From DASXUG01 sp964620425 (GTDB lineage: Bacteria > Pseudomonadota > Gammaproteobacteria > Burkholderiales > Methylophilaceae): 64,000 nucleotides of DNA. A program made the translations under genes and the position numbers. This document shows, piece after piece, positions 18,084 to 26,842 of the stretch; positions within the stretch are counted from its first letter, which is position 1, and each line of letters begins with the position of its first letter. The stretch lies in the NCBI GenBank assembly GCA_964620425.1, contig CAZUGV010000003.1, positions 62,001-126,000 on the forward strand, in the 5' to 3' direction. The notes under the pieces are model-generated. The model saw only the letters and a program-made list of their open reading frames with translations. It ran no database searches and was not told the DNA's origin.

Positions 18084-19154
18084 ATGGTTGTAAATTTTAT
18101 TAAAAGCTTGTTGCTGTATGTGTTGTTGTTCTCTTTGACCGCTGCTGCGACAGAGTCGCTAGGTGTTGGTAAAAATAAGCAAGATTACCTACTAGGCGCA
18201 GGTGATGTGATTAAGATTAGTATCTATAACAATCCTGATCTCGCTACAGAGGCGCGCGTGGCCGCTGCCGGTTCGGTGACTTTTCCGCTGTTGGGTGAGG
18301 TGAAAGTTGCTGGTGATAGTGTTTCAACGGTTGAAAAAAAGATTGCCAGTTTGTTGGAGCGGGGTGGTTATATTAAAGACCCACAAGTCAACATCATCGT
18401 CGTGCGGTATGAGAGTCAGTCGGTATCAGTTTTAGGTGATGTTTCTAAGCCAGGTAAGTATGTATTAGAACAGTCAATGAAGCTTTCTGAAGTGTTAGCG
18501 TTAGCAGGTGGGACAAATGGCAATGGTTCTGAAATCGTAACAATTATTAAAGAAGGCAGCGGAAAAGACGTTAAAAGCGAGTACGATTTGCGTAACTTGT
18601 TTAATGATGGCGATCAAACGAGCAATCCAATTGTTACTAGCGGTGACATTATTTATGTAAGCTCAAGACAGGTTTCTGTTTTGGGTCAAGTAGGACGCCC
18701 AGGTAAATATTCGATTATAGGTAATGTCAGAACAATTACCGATTTTTTAGCGCAAGCTGGCGGCATTGCACCCGGTGGTGATGATAAAGTCGTTGTAATA
18801 ACTGTTCGTAAGGGTGAAGTTTCTCGCAAAATAATCGATGTTGATTTGCTTTATAAAGAGGGTGATTTAGCTAATAATTTTGAGCTCGCTAATGGTGACT
18901 CAATTTATGTGGCTAGGTATCCAGTATTCTTTATTTATGGTGAAGTCGCACGCTCAGGCTCTTACAGGTTGGAGCGAAATATGACACTTTCACAAGCGCT
19001 AGCTACAGCTGGCGGCTTAACGCCGCGCGGTACAGAGCGTAATGTAAGGGTTAAACGAAAAGACGCAAATGGTACGGTGCAAACTCTCACCGTTAAAGAA
19101 GGCGATGCATTATTGCCAAATGATGTGATATTTGTGCGCGAAGGTCTCTTCTAA
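18084..19154 (+). CDS. epsE: EpsE-family polysaccharide export protein (Wza-like)
   Basis: 356 residues. A signal peptide of ~22 residues has no lipobox cysteine, unlike E. coli Wza. The polysaccharide-export domain ('DYLLGAGDVIKISIYNNPDL', 'GSVTFPLLGEVKVAGDSVST') covers ~33-115. It is followed by SLBB-type modules ('SVSVLGDVSKPGKYVL', 'VSVLGQVGRPGKYSI', 'FFIYGEVARSGSYRL'). This family forms the outer-membrane/periplasmic channel through which capsule or exopolysaccharide leaves the cell, working with the Wzz-like EpsF and kinase-like EpsG encoded next. The ATG at 18084 follows epsD by 85 bases. Confidence 0.95.
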   Translation: MVVNFIKSLLLYVLLFSLTAAATESLGVGKNKQDYLLGAGDVIKISIYNNPDLATEARVAAAGSVTFPLLGEVKVAGDSVSTVEKKIASLLERGGYIKDPQVNIIVVRYESQSVSVLGDVSKPGKYVLEQSMKLSEVLALAGGTNGNGSEIVTIIKEGSGKDVKSEYDLRNLFNDGDQTSNPIVTSGDIIYVSSRQVSVLGQVGRPGKYSIIGNVRTITDFLAQAGGIAPGGDDKVVVITVRKGEVSRKIIDVDLLYKEGDLANNFELANGDSIYVARYPVFFIYGEVARSGSYRLERNMTLSQALATAGGLTPRGTERNVRVKRKDANGTVQTLTVKEGDALLPNDVIFVREGLF

Positions 19155-19184
19155 TTTCGTTTGCTTGTTTTTTAGGATAACTCA

Positions 19185-20603
19185 ATGAATTTCATACAGT
19201 TTTTGCTGATTCTTAAAGCGCGATATAAAATCGTGCTCGCTACTTTCTTTTTGATTGTTATTGGTACATTAGTCGTAAGTAAAATGTTACCTAAAACTTA
19301 TACGGCTACCACATCGTTAGTGCTTAACTACAAAGGGGTTGATCCCGTGACTGGGCTTACATTGCCAGCACAAATGATGCCTGGTTATATGCCTACGCAG
19401 GTAGATATTATTAAAAGTCAAACAGTGGCGATTAAAGTGGTTGATGATCTAAAGCTAGCGGATAGTCAGCAGATTAAAACCCAATTTATTGAAGCGACTG
19501 GTGGCGAAGGCAATATTAAAGTTTGGTTAGCGGATAGACTGATTGGTAATTTAGAGGCTAGGCCATCGCGTGAAAGTAGCGTAATGCAGATTTCTTTTCA
19601 GGGCCCGGATCCAAATTTTGCCGCCATTATTGCTAATAAGTTTGCTGAAAACTATAAAAAAGCCGTATTGCAATTAAAAATGGATCCTGCCCGCACTGCA
19701 TCTGTATATTTCGAAGAGCAAATTGCCAAAGCCCGTAAGCAGTTTCAAGAGGCGCAAGCAAAGCTGTCAACCTACCAGCAAGACCATGGCATCACTAGCG
19801 TGAATGAACAAGCGGATATTGAAACGAGTCATTTGAATGATCTTTCATCTCAGCTAAATGCAGCTGAATCTCAATTGGTTGAAGCTGAATCGCGAAAAAA
19901 TAGTGCTAGTAATAATACAACCGAGTCACCAGATGTTGCCTCATCGCCATTGGTCGGGACTCTTAAAGCAGATGTGGCACGGGCTGAATCTAAGCTTGCT
20001 GAATTATCGCAGCAAGTGTCTAAGAATCACCCGAGGTATATCGCAGCTTCTGCAGAGTTGGACAAAATTAAATCTCAACTGCAAGAAGAGGTGCGTCGTG
20101 CCACAGGTGTGATCGGTGGATCTGCCAAAATAACCAAAGAACGTGTCAATGATCTTCGTGCGCAATTGTCTGAACAAAAGAAAAAATTACTAGAATTCAA
20201 CAAGATGCGTGATGAAATGGCTGTTTTGCAGAAAGACGCTGAAAATGCACAGCATACTTTGGACTCGATGAATCAACGCTACAATCAAACCACAATGGAG
20301 TCGCAAGCGAATCAAGCAGATATTGCCGTGTTGAGCGTTGCAACGCCCCCGCCTTTTGCAAGCAGTCCGCGCGTGATGTTGAATGTGCTACTTTCTATTT
20401 TTGTGGGTGGCTTGCTAGCCATTGGTGCTGGTGTTCTGACTGAAATGTTAGATCGTCGTGTCAGAAGTGCAGACGATATTGGTGATATGTTAGAAGTGCC
20501 TGTGTTTTCAATGAGTAGCAAAAAGCCTGCGGAGACTAATCCGTTAAAACAATTTCTGCAACAATTGCGTGTTAAATTTAAACCACGCAAGCGATTCGCG
20601 TAA
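19185..20603 (+). CDS. epsF: EpsF-family chain-length determinant (Wzz/PCP)
   Basis: 472 residues. A short cytoplasmic N-terminus and a first membrane helix at ~15-33 open the Wzz domain ('LILKARYKIVLATFFLIVIG'). A long periplasmic coiled-coil region follows at ~160-360 ('LNDLSSQLNAAESQLVEAES'). The proline-containing motif 'ATPPPFASSPRVMLNVLLSI' and the second membrane helix lie at ~390-420, with a cytoplasmic tail. This is the polysaccharide co-polymerase layout; it controls chain length and couples inner-membrane polymerisation to the EpsE channel. It lies 30 bases after epsE and 2 bases before epsG, so they are one operon. Confidence 0.95.
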   Translation: MNFIQFLLILKARYKIVLATFFLIVIGTLVVSKMLPKTYTATTSLVLNYKGVDPVTGLTLPAQMMPGYMPTQVDIIKSQTVAIKVVDDLKLADSQQIKTQFIEATGGEGNIKVWLADRLIGNLEARPSRESSVMQISFQGPDPNFAAIIANKFAENYKKAVLQLKMDPARTASVYFEEQIAKARKQFQEAQAKLSTYQQDHGITSVNEQADIETSHLNDLSSQLNAAESQLVEAESRKNSASNNTTESPDVASSPLVGTLKADVARAESKLAELSQQVSKNHPRYIAASAELDKIKSQLQEEVRRATGVIGGSAKITKERVNDLRAQLSEQKKKLLEFNKMRDEMAVLQKDAENAQHTLDSMNQRYNQTTMESQANQADIAVLSVATPPPFASSPRVMLNVLLSIFVGGLLAIGAGVLTEMLDRRVRSADDIGDMLEVPVFSMSSKKPAETNPLKQFLQQLRVKFKPRKRFA

Positions 20604-20605
20604 GG

Positions 20606-21496
20606 GTGACGAGTATGGATATTATCAATATGAAATCAAACGCATCCTCTTTAGTCAGTCGTAAGCCAGAATTGAATATCGGCAAAATATTGCTTGATAT
20701 GGGAAAAATTACAGCAGAAGACGCAGAGCGTGTCATTCAACTGCAAAAGCGTGAAGGCATACTGTTCGGTGAGGCAGCACAGAAGTTACGCTTAATCACT
20801 GAGGAAGACATTCGTTATGTGCTTTCTTTGCAGTTCGATTACCCATATTTGCATCCGAATGAAGGTGGCTTTAGTCAATCGCTTGTTGCCGCATACGCGC
20901 CTTTTTCACCGCAAGTCGAGGCGTTACGTGCACTACGTACGCAACTCATTTTGCGCTGGTTTAATGAAGGGCATAAAGCTTTGGCAGTCATATCGCCCAA
21001 TGGTGGTGAAGGAGCTAGCCATTTAGCTGCAAATTTGGCGATTGTGTTTTCTCAATTAGGTGAGCATACCTTATTGATTGATGCGAATTTGAGAAACCCA
21101 ACGCAGCATAAACTTTTTAATATCAAACAGCCAAAAGGGTTGTCTGACGTTTTAGCGGTAAGAGCAGGATTTTCGGAGGTGGCCGAGAAAGTGCCATCTT
21201 TTGTAGATTTAACAGTATTGGGTGCAGGGACTATCCCGCCTAATCCTCAAGAGTTGTTAGGGCGCTCCAGTTTTGGTGCTTTAATGAATTTAGTGCAAAC
21301 GCAATATGATGTTGTCATCATAGATAATGCCCCGGCAGTAGGTAGTTCAGATGTGCAAACTACTGCAAAGGCATGCGAGGGTGTATTGCTTGTTTCAAAA
21401 CTGAATGAAACACGCTTAGAGGATTTGGCACAAGTGCGTGATCAAATGTTGATGACTGGGGCTCAGATCGTTGGTGCTGTGGTGAATGAGTTTTAG
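20606..21496 (+). CDS. epsG: EpsG-family chain-length kinase-like ATPase with altered P-loop
   Basis: 296 residues from GTG 20606; ATG 20615 is an equally good start. The N-terminal ~90 residues form a small helical domain ('GKILLDMGKITAEDAERVIQ') like that seen in EpsG and type II/IV secretion ATPases. The rest is a ParA/MinD-like BY-kinase domain. The nucleotide-binding motifs are unusual: the P-loop reads 'SPNGGEGASHLAANLA' with Ala where the Walker A Lys is expected. The second motif reads 'LLIDANLRNP', with Asn161 in place of the second Asp of the DxD pattern. There is no C-terminal tyrosine cluster; the protein ends 'AVVNEF'. It may regulate EpsF without normal kinase activity (inference). 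Confidence 0.88.
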   Translation: MTSMDIINMKSNASSLVSRKPELNIGKILLDMGKITAEDAERVIQLQKREGILFGEAAQKLRLITEEDIRYVLSLQFDYPYLHPNEGGFSQSLVAAYAPFSPQVEALRALRTQLILRWFNEGHKALAVISPNGGEGASHLAANLAIVFSQLGEHTLLIDANLRNPTQHKLFNIKQPKGLSDVLAVRAGFSEVAEKVPSFVDLTVLGAGTIPPNPQELLGRSSFGALMNLVQTQYDVVIIDNAPAVGSSDVQTTAKACEGVLLVSKLNETRLEDLAQVRDQMLMTGAQIVGAVVNEF

Positions 21497-21540
21497 TGCT
21501 GTGCAACAATATTTAGAATTTTTAGTTAAGAGATAGAAAG

Positions 21541-22647
21541 TTGAATAACGTGGATTCAGGAAGAAAAGTCGCGCTAATTACGGGTGTAACAGGTCAAGAT
21601 GGTTCGTATTTAGCAGAGTTGTTGTTAGAAAAAGGTTATGTTGTCCATGGTATTAAGCGCCGTACATCACTCATTAATACAGATCGTATCGACCATTTAT
21701 ATCAAGATCCTCATGAGAGCAATCGTCGCTTTATTCTGCACCATGGCGATTTAACTGATTCATCAAGCTTAATTCGCATTATTCAACTGGTTCAACCAGA
21801 TGAAATTTATAACTTGGCTGCTCAAAGTCATGTGGCGGTAAGTTTTGAAGAGCCAGAATATACCGCTAACTCGGACGGTTTGGGGGCATTGCGTATTTTA
21901 GAAGCAATTCGCATTCTTGGGCTTGAGAAAAAAACAAAATTTTACCAAGCCTCTACTTCTGAACTATATGGTTTGGTGCAAGAAATTCCACAAAAAGAAA
22001 CCACCCCATTTTATCCACGTAGCCCATATGCAGTTGCAAAGCTGTATGCCTATTGGATTACCGTAAACTACCGTGAAGCTTATGGTATTTACGCTTGCAA
22101 CGGCATTTTGTTTAACCACGAAAGCCCTGTGCGTGGGGAAACCTTTGTAACACGTAAAATCACTATAGCTTTAGCGCGCATTAAACTTGGCCTTCAAGAT
22201 TGCTTGTATCTAGGAAATATGGATTCATTGCGCGATTGGGGTCACACTAAAGATTACGTAGAAATGCAATGGATGATGTTGCAGCAAGAGAAAGCAGAAG
22301 ACTTTGTAATCGCCACAGGCGTGCAATACAGTGTTCGCCAGTTTGTTAACGTAGCAGCCGCTGAACTAGGTATCTCCATCACATGGAAGGGCGAAGGCAT
22401 CAATGAAAAAGGTTACGATGCCAATGGAAAATGTATCGTGGCGGTTGATCCACGCTATTTCCGTCCTACTGAGGTTGAAACACTGCTAGGCGACGCTACT
22501 AAGGCACGGGAAAAATTAGGCTGGACACCACGTATCACTTTTGAAGAGTTAGTGAAGGAAATGGTCGCTTCCGATTATAAAAAAGCGCAGCGTGATGAGC
22601 TTATCAAAGAACATGGATATCCATCTTTTAGCCGTTTAGAACAATAG
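21541..22647 (+). CDS. gmd: GDP-mannose 4,6-dehydratase
   Basis: 368 residues, normal length for Gmd. It makes GDP-4-keto-6-deoxy-mannose from GDP-mannose. The N-terminal NAD(P)-binding loop is 'GVTGQDGSYLAELLL', and the short-chain-dehydrogenase catalytic elements are visible: 'STSELYG' (Ser/Thr, Glu) and 'SPYAVAKLYAYW' (Tyr-xxx-Lys). 'HESPVRGETFVTRKI' is a further family signature. The start is TTG at 21541, preceded by AGAGATAGAAAG; GTG 21550 is an alternative. The next gene, fcl, completes GDP-L-fucose synthesis. Both sit between epsG and xrtB, where methanolan-type clusters normally have these genes adjacent, so they were probably inserted as a pair. Confidence 0.97.
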   Translation: MNNVDSGRKVALITGVTGQDGSYLAELLLEKGYVVHGIKRRTSLINTDRIDHLYQDPHESNRRFILHHGDLTDSSSLIRIIQLVQPDEIYNLAAQSHVAVSFEEPEYTANSDGLGALRILEAIRILGLEKKTKFYQASTSELYGLVQEIPQKETTPFYPRSPYAVAKLYAYWITVNYREAYGIYACNGILFNHESPVRGETFVTRKITIALARIKLGLQDCLYLGNMDSLRDWGHTKDYVEMQWMMLQQEKAEDFVIATGVQYSVRQFVNVAAAELGISITWKGEGINEKGYDANGKCIVAVDPRYFRPTEVETLLGDATKAREKLGWTPRITFEELVKEMVASDYKKAQRDELIKEHGYPSFSRLEQ

Positions 22648-22659
22648 TCGGTATTGTAA

Positions 22660-23625
22660 ATGGATAAATTGGCAAAAATATATGTCGCAGGGCATCGTGG
22701 TTTGGTAGGCTCTGCGCTCATGCGCAACTTACAATCCGCTGGATATAGTAATCTTGTGACGCGCACTCACGCTGAGTTGGATTTAACGTTGCAACCAGCC
22801 GTGGAAGCGTTTTTTGCAACTGAAAAGCCAGATTATGTGTTTTTGGCAGCCGCCAAAGTGGGGGGCATTCATGCCAATAACACCTACCCAGCAGAGTTTA
22901 TGCGCGATAATTTGGCAATACAAACCAATGTGATTCATGCAAGTTACCAGCATCAAGTCAAGCGCTTGTTATTTTTAGGGTCTAGCTGTATTTATCCTAA
23001 GTTTGCGCCACAGCCGATGAAAGAAGAATACTTGCTCACGGGCGAGTTAGAGCCTACTAATCGACCATATGCGTTAGCGAAAATTGCAGGTATCGAACAA
23101 TCTTGGAGTTATAACCGTCAATACGGAACGCAATTTCTCTCCGTGATGCCGACTAATTTATACGGCCCAGCTGATAATTACGATCTAAATAACTCACACG
23201 TCTTACCCGCGCTTATTCGCAAATTTCATGAAGCCAAGCAAGGCAATAGCCCAACCGTTAGCGTATGGGGTTCTGGCACACCAAGACGCGAACTGATGTA
23301 CAGCGATGACATGGCAGATGCCTGTGTTTACTTGATGAGTTTACCTGATGCGCAATATCAACCATTACTTGCCGCTGACCGCAATGATGGCTTACCGCCA
23401 GTGATTAACATTGGTGTGGGTGACGATGTAACGATTTTGGAATTAGCAAAGCTGGTGCAGTCGATTGTTGGCTATCAAGGTAGCATTGAATTAGACCCCA
23501 CCAAACCAGATGGCACGCCAAGGAAATTGATGGATGTCAGCCGCCTGGCATCCTTGGGTTGGAAAGCAAAAACGAGTTTAGCTGATGGCATTAAGTTGGC
23601 GTATGAAACTTCAGGGTTAATCTAA
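22660..23625 (+). CDS. fcl: GDP-L-fucose synthase
   Basis: 321 residues, typical for Fcl/WcaG. It converts GDP-4-keto-6-deoxy-mannose to GDP-L-fucose by epimerisation and NADPH-dependent reduction. Visible motifs are the nucleotide-binding loop 'VAGHRGLVGSALMRNL', 'LFLGSSCIYPKFAPQPM' with the catalytic Ser and Cys region, and 'PYALAKIAG' with the Tyr-xxx-Lys pair. It starts 12 bases after gmd stops, so the two are co-transcribed. Their presence says that L-fucose (or a related 6-deoxysugar) is part of the polysaccharide made by this locus. Confidence 0.97.
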   Translation: MDKLAKIYVAGHRGLVGSALMRNLQSAGYSNLVTRTHAELDLTLQPAVEAFFATEKPDYVFLAAAKVGGIHANNTYPAEFMRDNLAIQTNVIHASYQHQVKRLLFLGSSCIYPKFAPQPMKEEYLLTGELEPTNRPYALAKIAGIEQSWSYNRQYGTQFLSVMPTNLYGPADNYDLNNSHVLPALIRKFHEAKQGNSPTVSVWGSGTPRRELMYSDDMADACVYLMSLPDAQYQPLLAADRNDGLPPVINIGVGDDVTILELAKLVQSIVGYQGSIELDPTKPDGTPRKLMDVSRLASLGWKAKTSLADGIKLAYETSGLI

Positions 23626-23687
23626 GAGTTTTGTATCTACAAAACATACGTGCACATTTAATATAGTTATGCGTTTGGCAACACACG

Positions 23688-23711
23688 TTCAATATTGCAG
23701 CTTCAATATTG
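23688..23711. repeat. Two direct copies of TTCAATATTG upstream of xrtB
   Basis: TTCAATATTG occurs at 23688-23697 and 23702-23711, 14 bases apart. Each copy contains the perfect palindrome CAATATTG. They lie in the 179-base gap between fcl and xrtB, about 95-115 bases before the xrtB start, where a regulator could bind. No clear promoter boxes are seen with them. Confidence 0.45.
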
Positions 23712-23804
23712 ATTGAATCATTGTTAAATTGTTATCTTAATGAAATATTGGCTGTCTATATTGCACAAATAAACAATTCAATCAGATGAGTATGGCTATA
23801 TTTA

Positions 23805-24770
23805 ATGAATAAAACTGCACAAAAACATAACCAATCTATTGTTGACGAAATCAAGCAAACCGTCGAAGTAGTCATCAAGCATGCCCAAGAAAATACAGCA
23901 CTTTGGGTATTGTTTGCGGGGATTGCCGTTATGTACATCCCTACCTTCTGGAGCTTAATTACAACAGGTATGTGGACGGATGCCGAAAACGGCCATGGTC
24001 CAATCATATTTGTAGTATCTATGTGGCTACTATGGGTGCGTTGGCATGAGGTTAGCCCTAAAATTTATAGCCCAGCGCCGATTCTGGGCTGGATATGTCT
24101 GATTGTTGCCTCGCTACTATATGCACCGAGTAGAGCCTTAGATATTAACTATATTGAAACGGCTTCTTTTATTCTTGCAATGACAGGCGTAGTTTTAATG
24201 TTCGGAGGCTTTCCCTTAGCTAAAGCATTGCGCTTTCCTCTGATATTTATGATATTTATGGTGCCACTACCGAATTTCCTGACTAGTGGGATTAGCTTCT
24301 TTCTCAAAAGCAATGTTTCAATAGTCGCTGGTGAAGTGTTGGCGATATTAGATTACCCTGTAGCAAGAAGTGGAATCATCTTGCAAGTTGGACAATATCA
24401 ACTATTGGTGGCGGATGCATGTGCTGGCATGCATACACTCTTTATGCTTGAAGCGTTAGGCGTGCTTTATCTCAATTTAGTCAAACATCCTTCGATCATG
24501 CGTAATATTCTCTTACCCATACTGATTGTACCCATCTCATTTTTTGCCAATGTAGTGCGCGTATTGGTACTTGCACTCATCACCTACTATTTGGGTAATG
24601 ACGCTGGTCAAGGTTTCTTACACGGATTTGCGGGTATGGTGTTATTTTTAGTGGGTCTATTCACCATGATGGGCACAGATTCACTGTTGCGCTTGGTGAG
24701 TAATCTAATGAGTGGTCGAAAAACACAGCAAGAAAATAAAGCGCCAACCAAGTTAGAGGTGAAAGTATGA
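23805..24770 (+). CDS. xrtB: Exosortase B (EpsH/XrtB)
   Basis: 321 residues with about eight membrane helices. The exosortase catalytic set is present: Cys206 in 'LLVADACAGMHTLF', Arg252 in 'NVVRVLVLALITYY' and His273 in 'FLHGFAGMVLFL'. Exosortases are membrane transpeptidase-like enzymes that act on C-terminal PEP-CTERM tails of secreted proteins; XrtB is the type found with EPS genes of the methanolan kind. The stop overlaps the start of epsI by 4 bases, so XrtB and EpsI are coupled. Likely substrates in the window are the PEP-CTERM proteins at 56113 and 60219. Confidence 0.95.
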   Translation: MNKTAQKHNQSIVDEIKQTVEVVIKHAQENTALWVLFAGIAVMYIPTFWSLITTGMWTDAENGHGPIIFVVSMWLLWVRWHEVSPKIYSPAPILGWICLIVASLLYAPSRALDINYIETASFILAMTGVVLMFGGFPLAKALRFPLIFMIFMVPLPNFLTSGISFFLKSNVSIVAGEVLAILDYPVARSGIILQVGQYQLLVADACAGMHTLFMLEALGVLYLNLVKHPSIMRNILLPILIVPISFFANVVRVLVLALITYYLGNDAGQGFLHGFAGMVLFLVGLFTMMGTDSLLRLVSNLMSGRKTQQENKAPTKLEVKV

Positions 24771-25498
24771 GTAATCTAGCGCAAAACTTATCCATACCAA
24801 ACACTAAACAAACAGTGCCCCTTGCTTATTACGCTTTTTTTGCGTGGTGCGTGGTAGCTTTAGCAGTCGCCACATGGCTTACCCCACGTGAAAGCTGGTT
24901 TGATCATATTGGCAAGCCTGATTTTGAATTAGTAGTGCCCAAACAGTTTGGAGATTGGGTGGATACGGGCGATGGTTCTGGTGGTATGGTCGTGTCTCCA
25001 GAACAAGCTGCAGCGGTTGAAAGCGTCTACTCACAAGTGGTGAGTCGTGCATATCAGTACAAGCCGACTGGCGAAATCGTCATGCTCTCCATAGGCTATG
25101 GTGATGTACAGTTACGCTCTAAACAGCTGCACAGACCAGAAGGTTGTTACTCATCACAAGGCTTTCATATCAACAACTTTCATCCAGAGCAAGTTGCTGT
25201 AGCAAACGCATCCATCGGTTTATTTAGAATGTCTGCCGAAATGGGTAACAGAGTTGAGCAAGTAAGCTATTGGATACGTGCTGGTGATAGCATTATTTCA
25301 GGTCCGCCTAAAGATTTAAATATCAAACGCATGACATTAGGTTTACGTGGCTATATTTCAGACGGTTTGTTATTCAGGGTCTCCAGCATCAATAATGACC
25401 AGAATAAAGCACATGAAATACACGATAAATTTATCACTGACTTGCTAAAGTCTGTTGGAAAATCACAGCAAACTGCTTTAATAGGTCGTACGATATAA
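24767..25498 (+). CDS. epsI: EpsI family protein, exosortase B-associated
   Basis: 243 residues. One N-terminal membrane helix at ~20-40 ('LAYYAFFAWCVVALAVATWL') is followed by a periplasmic domain with the EpsI signatures 'VPKQFGDWVDTG' and 'LHRPEGCYSSQGFHI'. EpsI proteins accompany exosortases, often directly downstream or fused to them; their biochemical role is not settled. The ATG overlaps the xrtB stop (ATGA). A 145-base gap follows, after which glycosyltransferase genes begin. Confidence 0.92.
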   Translation: MSNLAQNLSIPNTKQTVPLAYYAFFAWCVVALAVATWLTPRESWFDHIGKPDFELVVPKQFGDWVDTGDGSGGMVVSPEQAAAVESVYSQVVSRAYQYKPTGEIVMLSIGYGDVQLRSKQLHRPEGCYSSQGFHINNFHPEQVAVANASIGLFRMSAEMGNRVEQVSYWIRAGDSIISGPPKDLNIKRMTLGLRGYISDGLLFRVSSINNDQNKAHEIHDKFITDLLKSVGKSQQTALIGRTI

Positions 25499-25643
25499 AC
25501 AGCGCATCTGAAATTGCGCTATCGTTAAATGGTGGGCAAATGCAAACAAAGCAAAAACAACTAATGCGCCTTGAAAAAACGATAAAAATAGCGACTTAAT
25601 ATTGTGTGCATCCATGTGAACAAAATAAAACTAGAGTTATTGT

Positions 25644-26753
25644 ATGCATGACTATAACAAAGTCACGTTGGGGGTGGCTGGTAAGTTTCATGCATTCTAT
25701 CTGGCTAGTGAGTATGCAAAACTAAACCGTTTGCAAACTCTGTTTTCCTCACATCGCACGATGACTGCGCCGGCAGGGTTATCTGCTTCACAATACAAAA
25801 ATAGGCTGGATCTAGCCGTACGGATGCGTTTGCCAGCTTTTACGAGGCTGCGAATTTCTATCGACCAACGTGCACGTATGTTTGATGATTGGTTGTCTAA
25901 ACAATTAAAAAATCAACCGCCGGGCATCTTGCATAGTTGGAACGGGGCAAGCCACCAAACATTTCGGTCGCTTGCGGGAAAAGGATGGTTAAGATGTGTG
26001 GAACGCTCCTGTCCGCATAATCAATTTCAATATGAGTTATTGATGGATGAAGCCGAAAGGCTAGGGCTTGAACATCAGCAAAACGCTGAGGCATTAAAGC
26101 TAGCTATTGAAGAGTTGTACCTTGCAGATATTATTGTCGTACCTTCTGCATACAGTGCCAGTTCGTATCGTGATGCAGAGCTTATCAAAAAGGTACGCGT
26201 GAATAGTCTAGGCGCTAATGTTGAGTATCAGCCACGTATGCCAAAAAAGTCTGGTTTTGTCGTATTAATGGTAGGCAATGAGTTTTTAAGAAAAGGTACA
26301 CACTACCTAATTGAGGCATTTAAACTGCTCGATAGACCCGATGCGGAGTTGTGGATTCGTGGCGATGTGCCAAAGGCATACTTAAAGCGTATCAACGATC
26401 CACGTATTAAGATATTGCCAGCAGTGTCTCAGCAACAGCTAAATAGGCTCTATCAATCTGCTGATGTGTTTGTGCAGCCATCCATAGATGAAGGGTTTGG
26501 TATGACAGTATTTGAAGCCCTAGCATTTGGCTTGCCTGTGGTAGTGACAGAAAATGTAGGCGCTAAAGATTTGCTGACTAATGAGGTATCAGTAACCGTG
26601 CCAATTCGCGATCCGCAAGCACTCGCCAAGGCGATAGAGCAAGCAGCAGCAATGCCCTCACTAGCATTTGATCAATCACGGCAAGCGTTGCTACATAAAA
26701 TTTCTTGGGAAAGTACAGCAAAAAGAATGTTTGAGACGGTTTATGTGCGATAA
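25644..26753 (+). CDS. Glycosyltransferase, GT4/GT1 type
   Basis: 369 residues. The C-terminal half carries the GT-B retaining pattern: 'VLMVGNEFLRKGTHYLIEAF' in the nucleotide-sugar domain, then 'QSADVFVQPSIDEGFGMTVF' and 'EALAFGLPVVVTENVGAKDL', with the conserved E-x7-E region (EGFGMTVFE). The N-terminal half is acceptor-binding and less conserved. It would add one sugar to the lipid-linked EPS repeat unit on the cytoplasmic face. Donor and linkage cannot be told from sequence. First gene after the xrtB-epsI pair and on the same strand. Confidence 0.88.
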   Translation: MHDYNKVTLGVAGKFHAFYLASEYAKLNRLQTLFSSHRTMTAPAGLSASQYKNRLDLAVRMRLPAFTRLRISIDQRARMFDDWLSKQLKNQPPGILHSWNGASHQTFRSLAGKGWLRCVERSCPHNQFQYELLMDEAERLGLEHQQNAEALKLAIEELYLADIIVVPSAYSASSYRDAELIKKVRVNSLGANVEYQPRMPKKSGFVVLMVGNEFLRKGTHYLIEAFKLLDRPDAELWIRGDVPKAYLKRINDPRIKILPAVSQQQLNRLYQSADVFVQPSIDEGFGMTVFEALAFGLPVVVTENVGAKDLLTNEVSVTVPIRDPQALAKAIEQAAAMPSLAFDQSRQALLHKISWESTAKRMFETVYVR

Positions 26754-26842
26754 CAATAAAAGCATATTCATATTATTGAAAAGACTGAATATGAATAAAG
26801 CGAATCATGTGATGCAAAACCAAGCATTTATTGGAGTCCATT

